Part shown: in pieces, positions 35,218-46,584 of the stretch | Layout: each line of letters begins with the position of its first letter | How positions within the stretch are numbered: the first letter of the stretch is position 1 | DNA from: Lunularia cruciata | Lineage: Eukaryota; Streptophyta; Marchantiopsida; Lunulariales; Lunulariaceae | NCBI GenBank assembly: GCA_948567375.1 | Contig: OX419759.1 | Span: 63,279,493 to 63,343,492 of the forward strand | Length of the DNA: 64,000 bases | Direction of reading: 5' to 3' | The notes under the pieces: generated by a model | What the model was told of the DNA's origin: nothing | The model's input: the letters and a program-made list of their open reading frames with translations, nothing else | Database searches by the model: none | Made by a program: the position numbers and the translations under genes

Positions 35218-35717
35218 TGTATATTGCTACACAATATACATCCCTGTCAACATCATACACTATAGAAGCACAACTCACACATAAGTCATACATAAACTCT
35301 AAAGTGCCACAATAATCAAATCATTTACAACTCAAATCAATACTTGATCTTATCCTCACAAAGCAACTGATAAGAGTCAAGCCACACCCACTCTAGCTAA
35401 GAGACTCCAGGTGATGCTTGCCGGCTTTCTGTCCACTCTAGCAAGGAATTCAAAGGCTCAACATCAAAGAAGTGAGCTTCCTGGAGCTGCATTTCTAGGA
35501 TATACTCCTGATTTTAACCTAGGTCTCATCCCAACGGTCCTGCTGATGGCACACCTGATAGTGCGGATGGTGTAGGTGATGGTGGGTCCCGCCATGAAGT
35601 CAGTACCCTAAACACAAAATTTGACCCTTGGAAAGTAGTCTATGAGTAACTGCCCAAATACCTCTAACTATTATCACTGGAACTCTAGTGTCTGAGCAAT
35701 CTAGCTGCGACACTACA
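35218..35717 (-). repeat. Element D 3' LTR
   Basis: About 500 bases, this aligns with 44193-44657 (for example CACTCTAGCTAAGAGACTC, TGCCGGCTTTCTGTCCACTC, ATGAAGTCAGTACCCTAAAC). The right LTR has TGTAGT/ACTACA ends. Here the start reads TGTATATTGC and the end is CACTACA. Confidence 0.75.
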
Positions 35718-35733
35718 AATGAGGTGACAATTG

Positions 35734-35840
35734 TCATGTATATATACATTGCTACACAACATACATCGCTGTCAACATCATACACTATAGAAGCAGAACT
35801 CACACGTAAGTCATACATAAACTCTAAAGTGCCACAATTA
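35734..35840 (-). repeat. Extra copy of the LTR end segment (R) inside element D
   Basis: This segment repeats the first 110 bases of the left LTR (35218-35332): CATTGCTACACAACATACATC, in part, through AAACTCTAAAGTGCCACAAT. It lies just inside the 3' LTR where a polypurine tract is expected. Related, inverted copies occur at about 50205-50310 and 51460-51565. Confidence 0.65.
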
Positions 35841-36005
35841 TCCCCGTAGCTGGCGGTTAAGTCCCTCTAACTCCAGATAGCCATATATTCCAACTATATG
35901 GTATACCCTATGATGGGCAAAGATTAGGAGGCCGGGTGCTATGGAGCCCCATTGTTAGTTGCTTGTCTGTAATCTATACCATATGAAGAATGAACTGGCT
36001 ATAGG

Positions 36006-36240
36006 TCAAGTACATCTAGGACATAACCATTGTCCTTGAGGAACCACCATGAGGGGAGGAGTCATACAAGCCATATGCAATCCTCTTGAACAACTATCAC
36101 ACACTAACATAGTAGCAGATCTACCTAAAGAGCCACATAACATACACCTCAAGCCTACACATACAAGTGCCAAGCTTGGGTCCATAGTACCATCAATGTT
36201 TGGGAGGTGGCATTGCGCACAATTGCACACATGATCCTTT
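36006..36240 (-). pseudogene. Element D PHD finger at the end of pol
   Basis: The frame encodes a textbook C4HC3 PHD zinc finger. The ligands read CMLC, then CDSC, then HMAC, then CPRC, with the expected MTPPL and PQGQW wording between. All eight zinc ligands are present. An extra cysteine cluster (CNCAQC) lies just upstream. PHD fingers read histone H3 tails. It follows the integrase C-terminal segment (YRPLIHQFHPGDYVYLQQ, about 36360-36400), the place where chromoviruses have a chromodomain. A stop at about 36230 separates it from the preceding frame, so the present copy is broken. Confidence 0.88.
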
Positions 36241-36299
36241 CAAACAACACCATCACGTTCTTCTAACACAAGGACTCCAAATGGCAAAACCTCATGCAC

Positions 36300-37350
36300 T
36301 CTCAAGATAGTGCAGCCTATCAAAACATCAAGTGTCGTTGGTGTTGTCTGTTGTAGATATACATAGTCACCTGGATGAAATTGATGGATCAAGGGTCTAT
36401 AACCTCCTCCTCAAATAGTAGCATAACATAAGGTATCTCTATGGTGAGCAATTGCCAAGTTCTCAAAGGCCATCGGCATCACTCTTTGAAAGATCTCTGC
36501 CCCGTTGAGAACATGTGCTCACCCATACATCTAGATCATCCAAGTCCAAGACTACACTAGCATCTCAACAAATGGCTGCAAGAAATCTAGATCTTGTACA
36601 TAGAGTAGAAAGTAAGGATAGAAGGATGCTAAGGAGCCTTGCCGGCTAAATCAATAGTCCATGGCAAACCAAGGTAATTGGAGATCGCAATCTCCCAAGT
36701 GGCCTCTCTGCAAACCATACTTTCACAATCCTCTCTTCATCGTCTGAACCACTCTCTTGTAAGCCATCTGCCTCAAGGTGATCTCAAGATGTAGTACAAT
36801 GATCAATCAAAACCTTGTCACACAAGACCTAAAACTTCCCCAAGAACTTTGTACCCTGATCAATTAAAACCTCAGCTAGTGCACCAAAATGACTAAGAAC
36901 TCATTCCAAGAACGAGTAAGCCGTCCCTTCATTGGACTTGTCAAGAAGTACCACCAACTCAATCCACTTGGAGAAGTGCTCCACCATCACCAAAACATAC
37001 CGATGATGTCTCACAGTCAATGGTAAAGGTCTAGCAAAGTCCAAAATCCAAAGGTAACCCAATCCCATGATAGGTAATGAGTGTAACTGTGGTGTAAGAG
37101 CATTGAATGATGCTCTAACTCGGTCACAAACCATGCATCTGGCAACAAATTGCTATACCTTGGTCTGCATACCGTGCCACCAATAGTGACTTTGGAGTAA
37201 GCTATATGTATGCTTTATTCCAAGATGTCCTAGCTCCTCATGAGCTTGACGGACCAACTATAGTCTTTGAGATGAAAATAGTACTACTCTCACTCTACCA
37301 TCCTCCCATACACGCAAAAGGTGTCTGCCCTCCAATCTGAACCGTCTGGC
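36300..37350 (-). pseudogene. Element D integrase
   Basis: The zinc region is at about 37110-37270: HEELGHLGIKHTYSLL then FVARCMVCDRV. The first catalytic Asp is in LWILDFARPL (about 37040), the second in LIDQGTKF (about 36865) and the Glu in EADGLQE (about 36775). Stops at the ends of the 36901-37134 frame and within LGKF-VLCDK break it. Confidence 0.85.
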
Positions 37351-37353
37351 TTG

Positions 37354-38080
37354 CTAAAGAACATAATCTCTCTCCTTGGCCCCAACTGAGCCACCTACAA
37401 CACCATTGCAAAGATAGTCCATCACTAAGACATCACCATGAATGTCTTGCTGAACTATACCAATATCTTCACTCTCTGGATTTGTGACCTTAATTACTCC
37501 TCTTGTATACGTTGAGAGAGATACCACCAAAGCCTCAAAAAATATACACACAAAGTCCGATACATGCCACCCTAGCACCATCTCCTCATCTGTCTTACCA
37601 TGCCAACATGCTCCAGTCTGATCTTGCTGGTTGGAACATGGGTTTCTACTCAACCTATCTGCATCACGGTTCACCACTCCAAGTTTGTAAATAACCATAA
37701 AATCATACTCCTATAAAATCAGAGCCCATTGTGCAAGCCTCCTTGAATGCTTATCGGACTCTATCAACCACTTCAATGGCTGATGATTAGTGATGAGAGT
37801 GAAGGGGTTACCAAATAGGTAACATAAAAAATGTGCTAATGCCCAAACTGCTGCCAAGCACTCTCCTTCATATGAACTATACTTTGCCTCTGCTGAATTG
37901 TTGGAGCAACTAGCATATGCCACTACAAACTCCTTCCCCTCATCATCATGTTAGGTGAGCACTACTCCAAGCCCCAAGATACTCCAATCAGTATGAACCT
38001 GAAATAATCATCTTTTGATTGGTCTCCTCAAAATAGGAGCAAATGTCAACCTCTCCTTGAGCTCTACAAAAGCTCTCTCT
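37354..38080 (-). pseudogene. Element D RNase H and linker
   Basis: RNase H motifs include GKEFVVAYASCSNN, YSSYEGECLAAVWAL and FTLITNHQPLKWLIE, where the usual Asp of TDH has become Asn. The linker to integrase (37354-37698) reads DADRLSRNPCSN then CWHGKTDEEMV. TAG and TAA stops split the frame at about 37710 and 37950. Confidence 0.85.
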
Positions 38081-38900
38081 TACTCTTCTCCCCAACACCA
38101 CTCCTGTGTAAGCTTGGTCAGCTTTGTCAAGGCCTTGGGAATGACACTAAATCCTCTAACATAGCGGTAATAGAAGTTCACCAACCCAAGGAATGCTTGC
38201 ACTCTGCTCACATCCGTAGGCCAAGGAATACGTGCAATAGCCTCCACATTGGTATGTTGAACACCAAGTCCTTTGGGGTAGATAGTGTAACCCAAATACT
38301 CAACCTATTTGTGGAAGAACCTACACTTCATAGGATGTAATTTGAGTCCATGAGATCTCAACCTCTCAAACACCTCCAACAACTGTCTCTCATGCTCTTC
38401 CACAATAGTGCTATAGACCAAAATGTCATCCATATAGCATTGAGCAAAATCCAATCTAGCTAGGATCCTATCCATGACCCATTGAAACTCAATAGGAGTA
38501 TTCTTTAACCCAAATGATGAGAACCTCCAACAATATAACACATCCTTACCATGAGGATCAATAGCCCAAAATGCTATCTTAGACTTCTCCTCCCCAATTG
38601 GCAATTGATGATATCCCGCTTAAAGATTCAAAGTATTGAAGACCTTTGCATGCCCAATTGCCTCAAAAGTCTCCTTTGGTGTATGCATAGCATACCAATT
38701 AGCCCTAGTCTGTTGGTTGATAGGACAGCAATCTCCACACATCCGCCTATCTGTGTAGCTGCCATGCATATCCTTCTTGGCTGGCATCACTGTAGCTGAT
38801 GCATACTCTCCATGTAAGATCTCCACCAAACCAGCCTCAAAAAGGTGTCTACTCCGGCTTTGAATCAATGTCCTCTCCATGTCACTATAGCAATAAGGAT
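38080..38900 (-). pseudogene. Element D reverse transcriptase
   Basis: Blocks in order are LFEAGLVEILHGEYASATV, the RRMCGDCCPINQQT segment, AKVFNTLNL, AGYHQLPI, RFSSFGLKNTPIEFQ, the intact catalytic box CYMDDILVYS (about 38420-38450), HPMKCRFFHK and VQAFLGLVNFYYRYV. One-codon stops occur after NTLNL, after FFHK and after WGEE. Confidence 0.9.
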
Positions 38901-39173
38901 GTCAAAAAATTGGTGTATTGCTAGTCAGTTCAATCTGTATACCAAGTCCCTTTAGAGCACCCAAATCCTTCATACTAAAGGCAAAATAACTCGTATAGCT
39001 CCTCAAGAACCTCCAAACTCTCAATCTTTCCTCCCCAATAAGCTTGGGTCCAAGATTCGGCTCCCAAATATCCTCTATTACTATCGTAGGAGTGGAAGAT
39101 GTAATGACCGGCTGCTACACTAGGCCCTTGGGAGCAATAGTGTCATGCTCCTGACCACTAAAGGTCCTAACTT

Positions 39174-40699
39174 CTATGAAAAAACTCCCTCCACTCTGGC
39201 TGCAAGCTCCACACATCCTCTAGCTGCATCCCAAGTGGACCAAGGGTGTAATCCAAGTAGCCGATGCTCACCTGGATGGACTCCAAGTAGACCACTCTCC
39301 CTAGTAGCTACTGGTTGTGTCCCAAGAATACCATGTCCACTTGGTCCATCGCTCCTAGCATGTGCCTGAATTGTCTTGATAGGCACAAGGCTCACAAGTG
39401 TCTGAGTGGTGATGTCTATCAAGTGCATCCTACGTTGCTCTGCCAAACCAAGGTTCATAATCCAGGTCAAACAGTTTAGGTCCATAGCTTGACCTAACAC
39501 CTGACATCAAGATGCCTCTAACACTGTTGGAACAATGGTAATACCAATGCAAAAACCCATTACCCGCTCTCTCTCATCTGCTTTGGGCTCCACTAATTGC
39601 TATAATTGTGAGTCCCAAACAAATCCAGGTCCTCTCTCTCAAAAAGCATGAGAACTTGGGAAACTCATAAGTGTGGGAAAAGTGGCTCTAGGCTGTCCAA
39701 CTAGGTTCACTACTACCATAGGTGACCTATTAGCCACTACCACTGTTTGAGATTGATGCCCTACATCCAAGATGTCATCAACAAGGATGTGGTCTAGTCA
39801 TTGAATCCTATTAAATGCACACTATAGAACCTCTCTGGGTAAGAGGTTAGTCCACCAAATACAAAGATGATGAGCTCGTGATCCCACTCTGGTTGTATCT
39901 AACAATATGGTAGGTTCCATCCAAGAATGGACCTGATGTGTACTTGCCACCACTCTAGTGCAAGAATTACCCATCAAAGGAATGTTCTCCAAAAGGTACG
40001 TTGGAGAAATGGACTGATGAACTTGGAGATGTTGTTGTATTTGTAACATCTCCCAAAACACTCTAGAACAAGGATCTTGAAGACCCAAACCTTGGCCAGC
40101 ATGTGTATGTCCCTGACATGGCCATCCAAAAATCACAAGTGAATAGGCCCATGTCTCTCTAGATCATGTGCCTCCAGTAAGGAAATATCTGCTAGTAGCA
40201 CCTTTTGGTAACCTCTAATTGTTGACATCGGTAATAACTTAGGATACGGGTAGGCCAAGCGTGCTACATGATGTAGAAAGACTTGCCTAGCAGTCTCATC
40301 TCTCTCTACATAAAAGTACCTATGTACTTGTATACTTGCTTATAAAACCGCAACTAGTTCGGTGCTAATCCCACCAAACAACTCCAAGAGACATATCCCT
40401 TCTATTGGATACTGCCAAGCAATGAGTGTGGTATCCAAAGGTGTCAAAGTTATTGATTCTGGAGGCTCATCCTCACACTCATCTCTTGATAGTACAAAGG
40501 CTCCACTCCAAGCATGTTGCTGTAATGCCTTCTTTGAACTCCACAATGAAATATCCAAGGTGGATAGAACAATCCCACTCGTACTCCAAATACGAGTGAT
40601 CTCATCTGGTATTGAAGTATCCTCTACATGAGCGTTCCCCTCCAATAAATCACCAGGCCAAGTAATTGCACCATCGAAAGCTGAAATTGATGCTACCAT
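39174..40699 (-). pseudogene. Element D cytosine-5 DNA methyltransferase-like domain
   Basis: Conserved C5-methyltransferase motifs occur in order on the minus strand. Motif I (SAM binding) is LLELFGGIS at about 40364-40390. An acidic motif II-like YVERD follows. Motif IV is GWPCQG, with the catalytic Cys codon at 40116-40118. Motif VI is LLENIP, with Glu at 39987-39989. Motif X is GQAMDLN at 39474-39494. A WTNL segment corresponds to the region near motif VIII, but its arginines are not conserved. A TAA at 40340-40342, a one-base shift near 40137-40142 and several stops at 39.5-39.8 kb break the frame. The domain lies between protease and reverse transcriptase and reads in their direction. 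The PCQ wording is closer to Dnmt1/CMT or bacterial enzymes than to DRM or Dnmt3 (PCN). This copy cannot encode an active enzyme. Confidence 0.88.
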
Positions 40700-41046
40700 G
40701 GTCTAAGACTATAGTGAACCAAGACTGCCACTACTAAAGCGTACTAGTAGGCAACATACTCATCCCTCTCCAGACTGCCAACTTGGTCTATAGGAGGCTG
40801 TCTTCTCCCAATAGTTAATACTAAAACCCATGAGATACAACACTGTTCTCCCAACTAGCACATTTAATGACTCAGTTATTGTCACAATAGCCCTAGCTCT
40901 CACCACCGAGCTATTAGTCGGATGACCAAGATGAACTTGGACAACAAGCTCACCACATGTGATGTACTATGTGAAACTACCACCTAGAGATATCTAGATC
41001 TGAAATGGACACCTCCTCACATTGGTCTTTTGTAACTCTAGACCGA

Positions 41047-41574
41047 CTATTGCAACCTTCCCAACATAAAGGGCTGCGCACCAAAGTCTAACAAGACTCT
41101 ATGTGGTGTATAGACCTTCCCTAAAGGTCCCACCAAGTGGAAAATCCCCCTTTGATTATCCAATAAGACAACACCAAGTGTGAACCGCACTCTCTCAAAG
41201 GCCGGTCTAGTTGGCAACTCCTCCAGTCTAGTCGCTACTACCTGCCATAAACCATTGGTTGCTAAATGGATCCCATGCTCCTCAGCTAAGTCAGCTCCAC
41301 TACAAACCATCTCTGCTCTAGTAGTAGGAACTGCATCATCCCTACTTTCATAAAGCGTGGCAGCCAACCGGAACACTTGGGTTGGATCAACTCCCAATGT
41401 AAACATGTCATTGGCTAAAAACAAAGGGCAACACATAATCAGTTGAGCCGCCCCCAACATCATGCTATACTCAGTCTGTGTGGTAGTAGGTGGTTGACTA
41501 GTAAGTAGTCCATCACGCACTCTATCACCACCTACCACACTTGCATTGAGACATCTAGGAGCCATAGATGTCAT
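41047..41574 (-). pseudogene. Element D pre-protease and protease start
   Basis: An open frame of 175 codons ends with VLLDFGAQPFMLG, the beginning of a retropepsin-like fold (D-x-G-A). It is cut by a stop. The preceding 140 residues (FTLGVDPTQVFRLAATLY and others) are a linker that I do not recognise. Downstream remnants to 40.75 kb are in broken frames. Confidence 0.65.
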
Positions 41575-42170
41575 CTACAATGCCTCAGATAGTGTGAAAG
41601 ACTGGAGAAGTCTGACTTGTCTCCCAACCTCTCCTCTTTGTGGGTCCAACTCCACTGATGCTCCTCTAGGCTCTAGAGCACGTACTACATTCTTAGTTAC
41701 TACTGCAGATGCATCCACTTGAGTTACTTTGCACATGAAGTCCAAAGCATCTCTATCACTAACATATGAGGTGGAAGCCTGAGCACTTGAATCTAATCTC
41801 CTTTGAGCAATGGCCATACTAGCCAATCTCTGCTCCAATTGCTCAATCCAAGTAGCCATAGTTGTATCAGAAGAAAGGGCAAGTATTGCACCTCTACTAG
41901 GTGTAGATCCTCTACCACCACCTCTACCACCTCGTCCTCCATGAACTGGAGCTCCTCTACTACCTACCATAGCAACCCTACCACTTTGTAACTCCGGGTG
42001 TAGGTCAAAGCATCGATCACTAGTGTGACCAAATCTGTGGGAATGCTTACACTACCTTTGTGCTGGCTGTGATGCACCAGAGGTATTAGGTCTACTGCCC
42101 TAAGTACACTCTCTCCTATGGTGAGGTCCACCACAAGTCCAACAAGCAATATTACCACTCACTGGCTATT
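41575..42170 (-). pseudogene. Element D nucleocapsid: zinc knuckles and RG-rich linker
   Basis: At about 42100-42150 the minus strand encodes CWTCGGPHHRREC, and at about 42020-42060 CKHSHRFGHTSDRC, where the second Cys has become Ser. These are nucleic-acid binding knuckles of gag. The frame 41575-41970 continues with a Gly/Arg-rich stretch (GGRGGRGGGRG) and a possible short coiled coil (IEQLEQRLASMAIAQRRL). Confidence 0.75.
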
Positions 42171-42636
42171 GCTGACCTAAAAATGAAGGTAATGGTCTAA
42201 TTATAGTAGGCCTTCCATTTGCTCCATAGGATCTGGGCTGTCCACCATGTCTTTGAAAACCAACTGGGCATGGTGCACTTTGCTACACTCTAGAAGAAGT
42301 CACAGTTGTGAATGAGGTCTCCCTACCAAATCCAGATGTCATCACCCTCTCCTCCACCATGTTGACCTCAATATGCTCAACCAAACCAAAGACCACTGCC
42401 AAAGTAGGCAAAGTAGCTTGTAACAACATAGCGTCATGAACTCTACATCGCAACTCCCTGTCTAGTATCCCATACCAAAACAGGACTCCCTATGCCTCAA
42501 TAACTCCTTAAGTGAAATTGATCAACCGCCTCATGCAAGTGTATGCCTTGCGTAGGCTCTCTCCAACCTTCTATTGGAACTCTTGCAAGCTCCTCACCTT
42601 GTCAATCTGCACTCCTTGGTAGTTCTACCTCAAACA

Positions 42637-43322
42637 CTAGAAGAACTCCACAATAGGGTTAAACCTCAATACCACACAACCTCCTGTAGTGGTGCTTCTA
42701 CCCGTGGTAACACTATCTCCATCTTGTGCACCTCCACTAGCTCCACCAACACTACTCAAGCTAGAACTTGTGGGTACAACCAATCTACTCTTGGCAACCA
42801 AGCCTGAAGTGATAGAGACATAGTCTAGAGACCAATACTCTCTCCATAACTCAATCACCTCCAAATGAGCTCTCTTGAACTCATGGTAGTCATCCATCGG
42901 TGGACCTTCCAAATGCTAAACAACCTCTTCCATGCCATGAAGGGCATAAACAAAGTTGGGTTTCGCATCTACTGAAGATCACACCAACTATCGAACTCTT
43001 GGATGAAGTCATCCAACTCAATGGTATCCACTGTACAAGAGTAACGTTTGGGTCCTTTGGAGGCCCCATAAATCTTGTCCATGTCCCAGAAAAACGGTGC
43101 GGACACGCCAAGTGCACTCTCAACTGAATCAGCTCCTGTGTCAAACTCCAACTCAGAGTCAATCTCCTCCCTCATAGGGACTTGAAATACATGCTGATAT
43201 TGAGCGCCACTCCAAGTAAACTCACTATGTACTATAGGGCTAACTCGTCTAGAATCCCCAAAGAACTCCGTAGTGACAAAGTAAGTGCAATTGCAATCGT
43301 AAACTAAAACCACCAAATGCAA
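42637..43322 (-). pseudogene. Element D gag N-terminal region
   Basis: Overlapping frames encode EFTWSGAQYQHVFQVP, TVDTIELDDFIQEFDSWCDL and DDYHEFKRAHLEVIELWREY, wording of a capsid-like gag domain. Frameshifts occur near 42900 and 42970. It is the first recognisable coding block after the 5' LTR. Confidence 0.7.
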
Positions 43323-44192
43323 TCACAAACCGCAATTGCAAGTACCCCACCAAGTGCCAACACCAACCAAGCACCACTAAGTGCCAACACCAACCAAGCA
43401 CCACCAAGTGCTTAAACTAATGAAACACTATCCACTAATGTGACTCTAACTAAGACAACTACACTAAGGGCAAGGGCGCCTTGTAACCTCCCATCACAAC
43501 ACGCATTCTCACGATCTATAGGTCATCACTTCTTGCCTCATTGGAGAGAAACAAAGATAGTCTGACTGGTCATCACTCCAACCTCACTACCAAGAGCACA
43601 CTAGAGCACCAACGCTCAAAATTCAAGGCACTTCACACAAACATGGTGCACAGACAGGAAGCAGAGAATGGAGGGGGTCCAATCACAAGAATGCTAAACA
43701 AAAACCGTCCATCTCATAAATCAACACGAGACTGACTTTGCCACCATTTGGCATTTGGCATAATTGGAGTACCTATCTACTTCCTGAGCTATGAGGATCA
43801 CCAAAGATTGGATCAATGTTGTTCTCGCCAAAATCTGACATAACTCCTTCACAAAATCTAACATAAAATCTGACGTGAATTTGATATAAATCCCTTAAAA
43901 TGGCTGACCGCTAAGTCCTCTGCTAACTCTTCACTTGAGCCAAATTGGAAAAGTGAGTTTTGTCTAATCTTTGATTCACAAGGATATGTTCCAACTCCAC
44001 CTTCAATTTCAGTTTCTAAGCTCAACTCGCAACAAATTGGTCTTGAGCTCAAAATCACAGCTATCTCTTGAAAATTGCTTCTCCTTGGCTCCAAATTTTG
44101 CCAACACTTTTGCACACACTCACTCTTAGGGAAATCTGAACTACTTAATCAAGACACCATGATCCATCGAGCTTGGAGATACCACCAACACT
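43323..44192 (-). other. Element D leader region
   Basis: No coding sequence is recognised. A repeated AAGTGCCAACACCAACCAAG segment occurs twice at about 43350-43405. Next to the LTR the minus strand has TGGTATC, a partial match to an initiator-Met primer site, but displaced from the LTR by about eight bases, so a primer site is only possible. Confidence 0.4.
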
Positions 44193-44657
44193 TGTAGTTC
44201 CTACACACAATTCTACCCTGACTCACTTCTTTGTTGTAATCAGATCGTTTACAACTCAAATCAATTGAACTCAATTCAATACTTGATTTGATCCTCAACA
44301 ACTTGCAAAAAACATGCATTGATTACAGTCAAGCCACACCCACTCTAGCTAAGAGACTCTAAGTGACGCTTGCCGGCTTTCTGTCCACTCTAGCCAAGAA
44401 CTCAAAGGCTCAACATCAGAGAAGAAAGCTCTCTAGAGCCACATTTCCAAGGTATACTCTTGATTTCAACCTAGATCTCATCCCAACAGTCCCGTTGATG
44501 GCACACCTGACGGTGTGGATGGTGGACCCTGCCATGAAGTCAGTACCCTAAACACAAAATCTGACCGTTGGAAAATAGTCTATGAGTAACTGCCAATATG
44601 CCTCTAACTACTATCATTGGAACTCTAGTGTCCAAGCAATCTAGATGCAACACTACA
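44193..44657 (-). repeat. Element D 5' LTR
   Basis: This LTR starts TGTAGTTCCTACACAC and ends CAACACTACA, inverted ends TGTAGT/ACTACA. It aligns with 35218-35717. Divergence between the two is substantial, and the R portion is shorter here, so the element is not recent. Confidence 0.75.
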
Positions 44658-44667
44658 AATGGCTTGA

Positions 44668-45950
44668 CAAACCCCTTTGGTAAGAGTCTAAGATTGATCT
44701 ACTCATTAGAGTTTTACCTTGAAATAACTGAATCTTGAAGGACATACCGTGATCAAAGAGTAATCCATTTGGAAGATCATCCATAAACACATTTGAAAAT
44801 TCTTGAACTATCAGATCAACCATTGCTTGATGAGGCTTTTAATCCTCATAAGATTTTTGCTGTGCGATTGGCTTGATCCACATCATAAAACTAAGACTCC
44901 AAAGCTTGATCTACAACTACTATACTTACAAACTTCTCATCTTATGATTGACTTTTCTTAGGTGTCTTACTCAGATGTGCTAGATAACTTATTTGATAAC
45001 CCTTCCTTTGGTGTTGTGCTTGAATTTATCATCAAGTCTAATCAAATTGAACCTTATGACATTCAAGCAAAGGATGACTTAAAAAGATATCATAGTGTAG
45101 ATGAGCTACTACAAATCTCATACACTCTTAATACTCCTCCTAATTTTGAATAGAATAGGATCTGAAGTACAAAATGCAAGACTCTTTTTTCCATCCGCCA
45201 TCATCAATGTACTACCCAATATTGATTGAATGGAAATACATAATTCCTTTGCTAATTGCATAGACATACAATTCTCCAAACTCCAAGAATCAACCAAATC
45301 TTATAACTACAATCATATATCATACCTTGCAAGTGATCAAATTTGCATAAATTGAACCTTCAATCCCATTGGATACAATCAAGTTCCCAATAAGTGGCTC
45401 AAGATCTTTTACTACAATTCTTTGTTTCCTTGATCATCATCTCTCCAAAATCTCCATTTGGGAAACTAGTTGAGGTTGTGCATTCCAAGTTGGACATTTT
45501 ACAATGCAATGTTCAATTTGGTACAAATAAAAGTAACCAACATTTTATCATAATTTTACTTTGTTTGTAGTGCTAAGTGGTCTTCATTGGGGCATCAATT
45601 CCCCGTCAATGCCAACTCCTCCACCCATGTGTGATGTGTTTGTAGGTTCTATGAAGCTTAAGTTAAGACCAAGTTGTGGCAACCAAGGAATCAAAGTGCT
45701 TATTCAACTACATGGCTTCTTCCAAGTGTTTGGGCTTGCACTTGGTTACTTTCAATTGAGTGTATGATTTCAAGCCCCTTGCAAATCACTCCAAAGCTTC
45801 ACCTTCTTGTATTTCTAGAATTTAAATTATGATGCTTTGGAACTACATGATGTAGCTCCTCACCAAACCAATCCACTTCAATTCTATCAATCCATCTTGT
45901 GCAAATCATGTAACATTCACCATTTGGAGTCTCCTAATTTTTTCTCTCTT
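44668..45950 (-). mobile_element. Element B2 fragment, right of element D
   Basis: The sequence continues the gypsy sequence interrupted at 35217: the region around 44680-44850 matches 33670-33850 of element B (GATTGATCTACTCA, GGAAGATCATCCATAAACAC). It proceeds into protease and gag remnants. No intact frame is present. Confidence 0.65.
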
Positions 45951-46584
45951 GAATTCTTCCCATGTCAAGATTAGAGCAATAAAATACCATTGAACTTGCT
46001 CCAATCAAAGTTGCCACCATATCTTGGCCACTCCATCAAATTAGGCTAAAGCTAAGAGAATTTATTTGCTTTTATCTAGAAGATTTGTGGTTTCAAAATA
46101 ACATTTGCAATCAAACACAAAATTCTCCATTACATCCAAGAGATTCTTTTTGTCAGATAATGTCAACTTTGAAATTTGAATTTTCTCTTTTCCTTCTTAA
46201 AATGATACTCTCTATATATGCTCTTATTGTTGATTTTCATGATCTCTCTCTTCCAACAATCAAGTGAGGTGCTTGTTTTGCTACTACATAGCAATGATAA
46301 CTTTGGGCATTGTTGTCATGCCTACTACTCTATCAATTACCTTTTTGTAATTATCTAAGTTAAAACATACTTGCAACATGTCCATTGCTCCCTATAAGTT
46401 ATAATTGGAAAGATCAATGGTTCATTGGACAAGGTGATCACATTCAAAAAATTATGTCCAAAGCATGAAATGATGAATTGTGTGAAAGGATGCTTTGATA
46501 GTACATGGATCCCAAAAAACCCAATGGTTTGGAGGAAATGAATTTGGTGGTCATGATTCTATCTATCTCATTCCTATTGTGATA

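Larger units (their letters stand above)
35218..44662 (-). mobile_element. Element D: gypsy retrotransposon with DNA methyltransferase and PHD finger
   Basis: About 9.4 kb long, the element has LTR-like ends (35218-35717 and 44193-44657) and splits element B2. On the minus strand the order is gag (43.3-42.6 kb), two zinc knuckles, Arg/Gly-rich linker and protease (42.2-41.0 kb), cytosine-5 methyltransferase-like domain (40.7-39.4 kb), reverse transcriptase (38.9-38.1), RNase H (38.0-37.6), integrase (37.35-36.3) and PHD finger (36.2-36.0). The string CTTGA occurs at both junctions (35213-35217 and 44663-44667) and may be the target duplication, but the outer ends are certain only to within about 10 bases. 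Every frame is broken, mostly by TAG, TAA or TGA. Both cargo domains sit in line with pol, so they are parts of the polyprotein, not neighbouring genes. Confidence 0.9.

Noticed and set aside
39822-40136. Methyltransferase domain as a separate host gene next to the retrotransposon
   Set aside because: It lies between protease and reverse transcriptase on the same strand with no own promoter or UTR space, and motifs continue across neighbouring frames.
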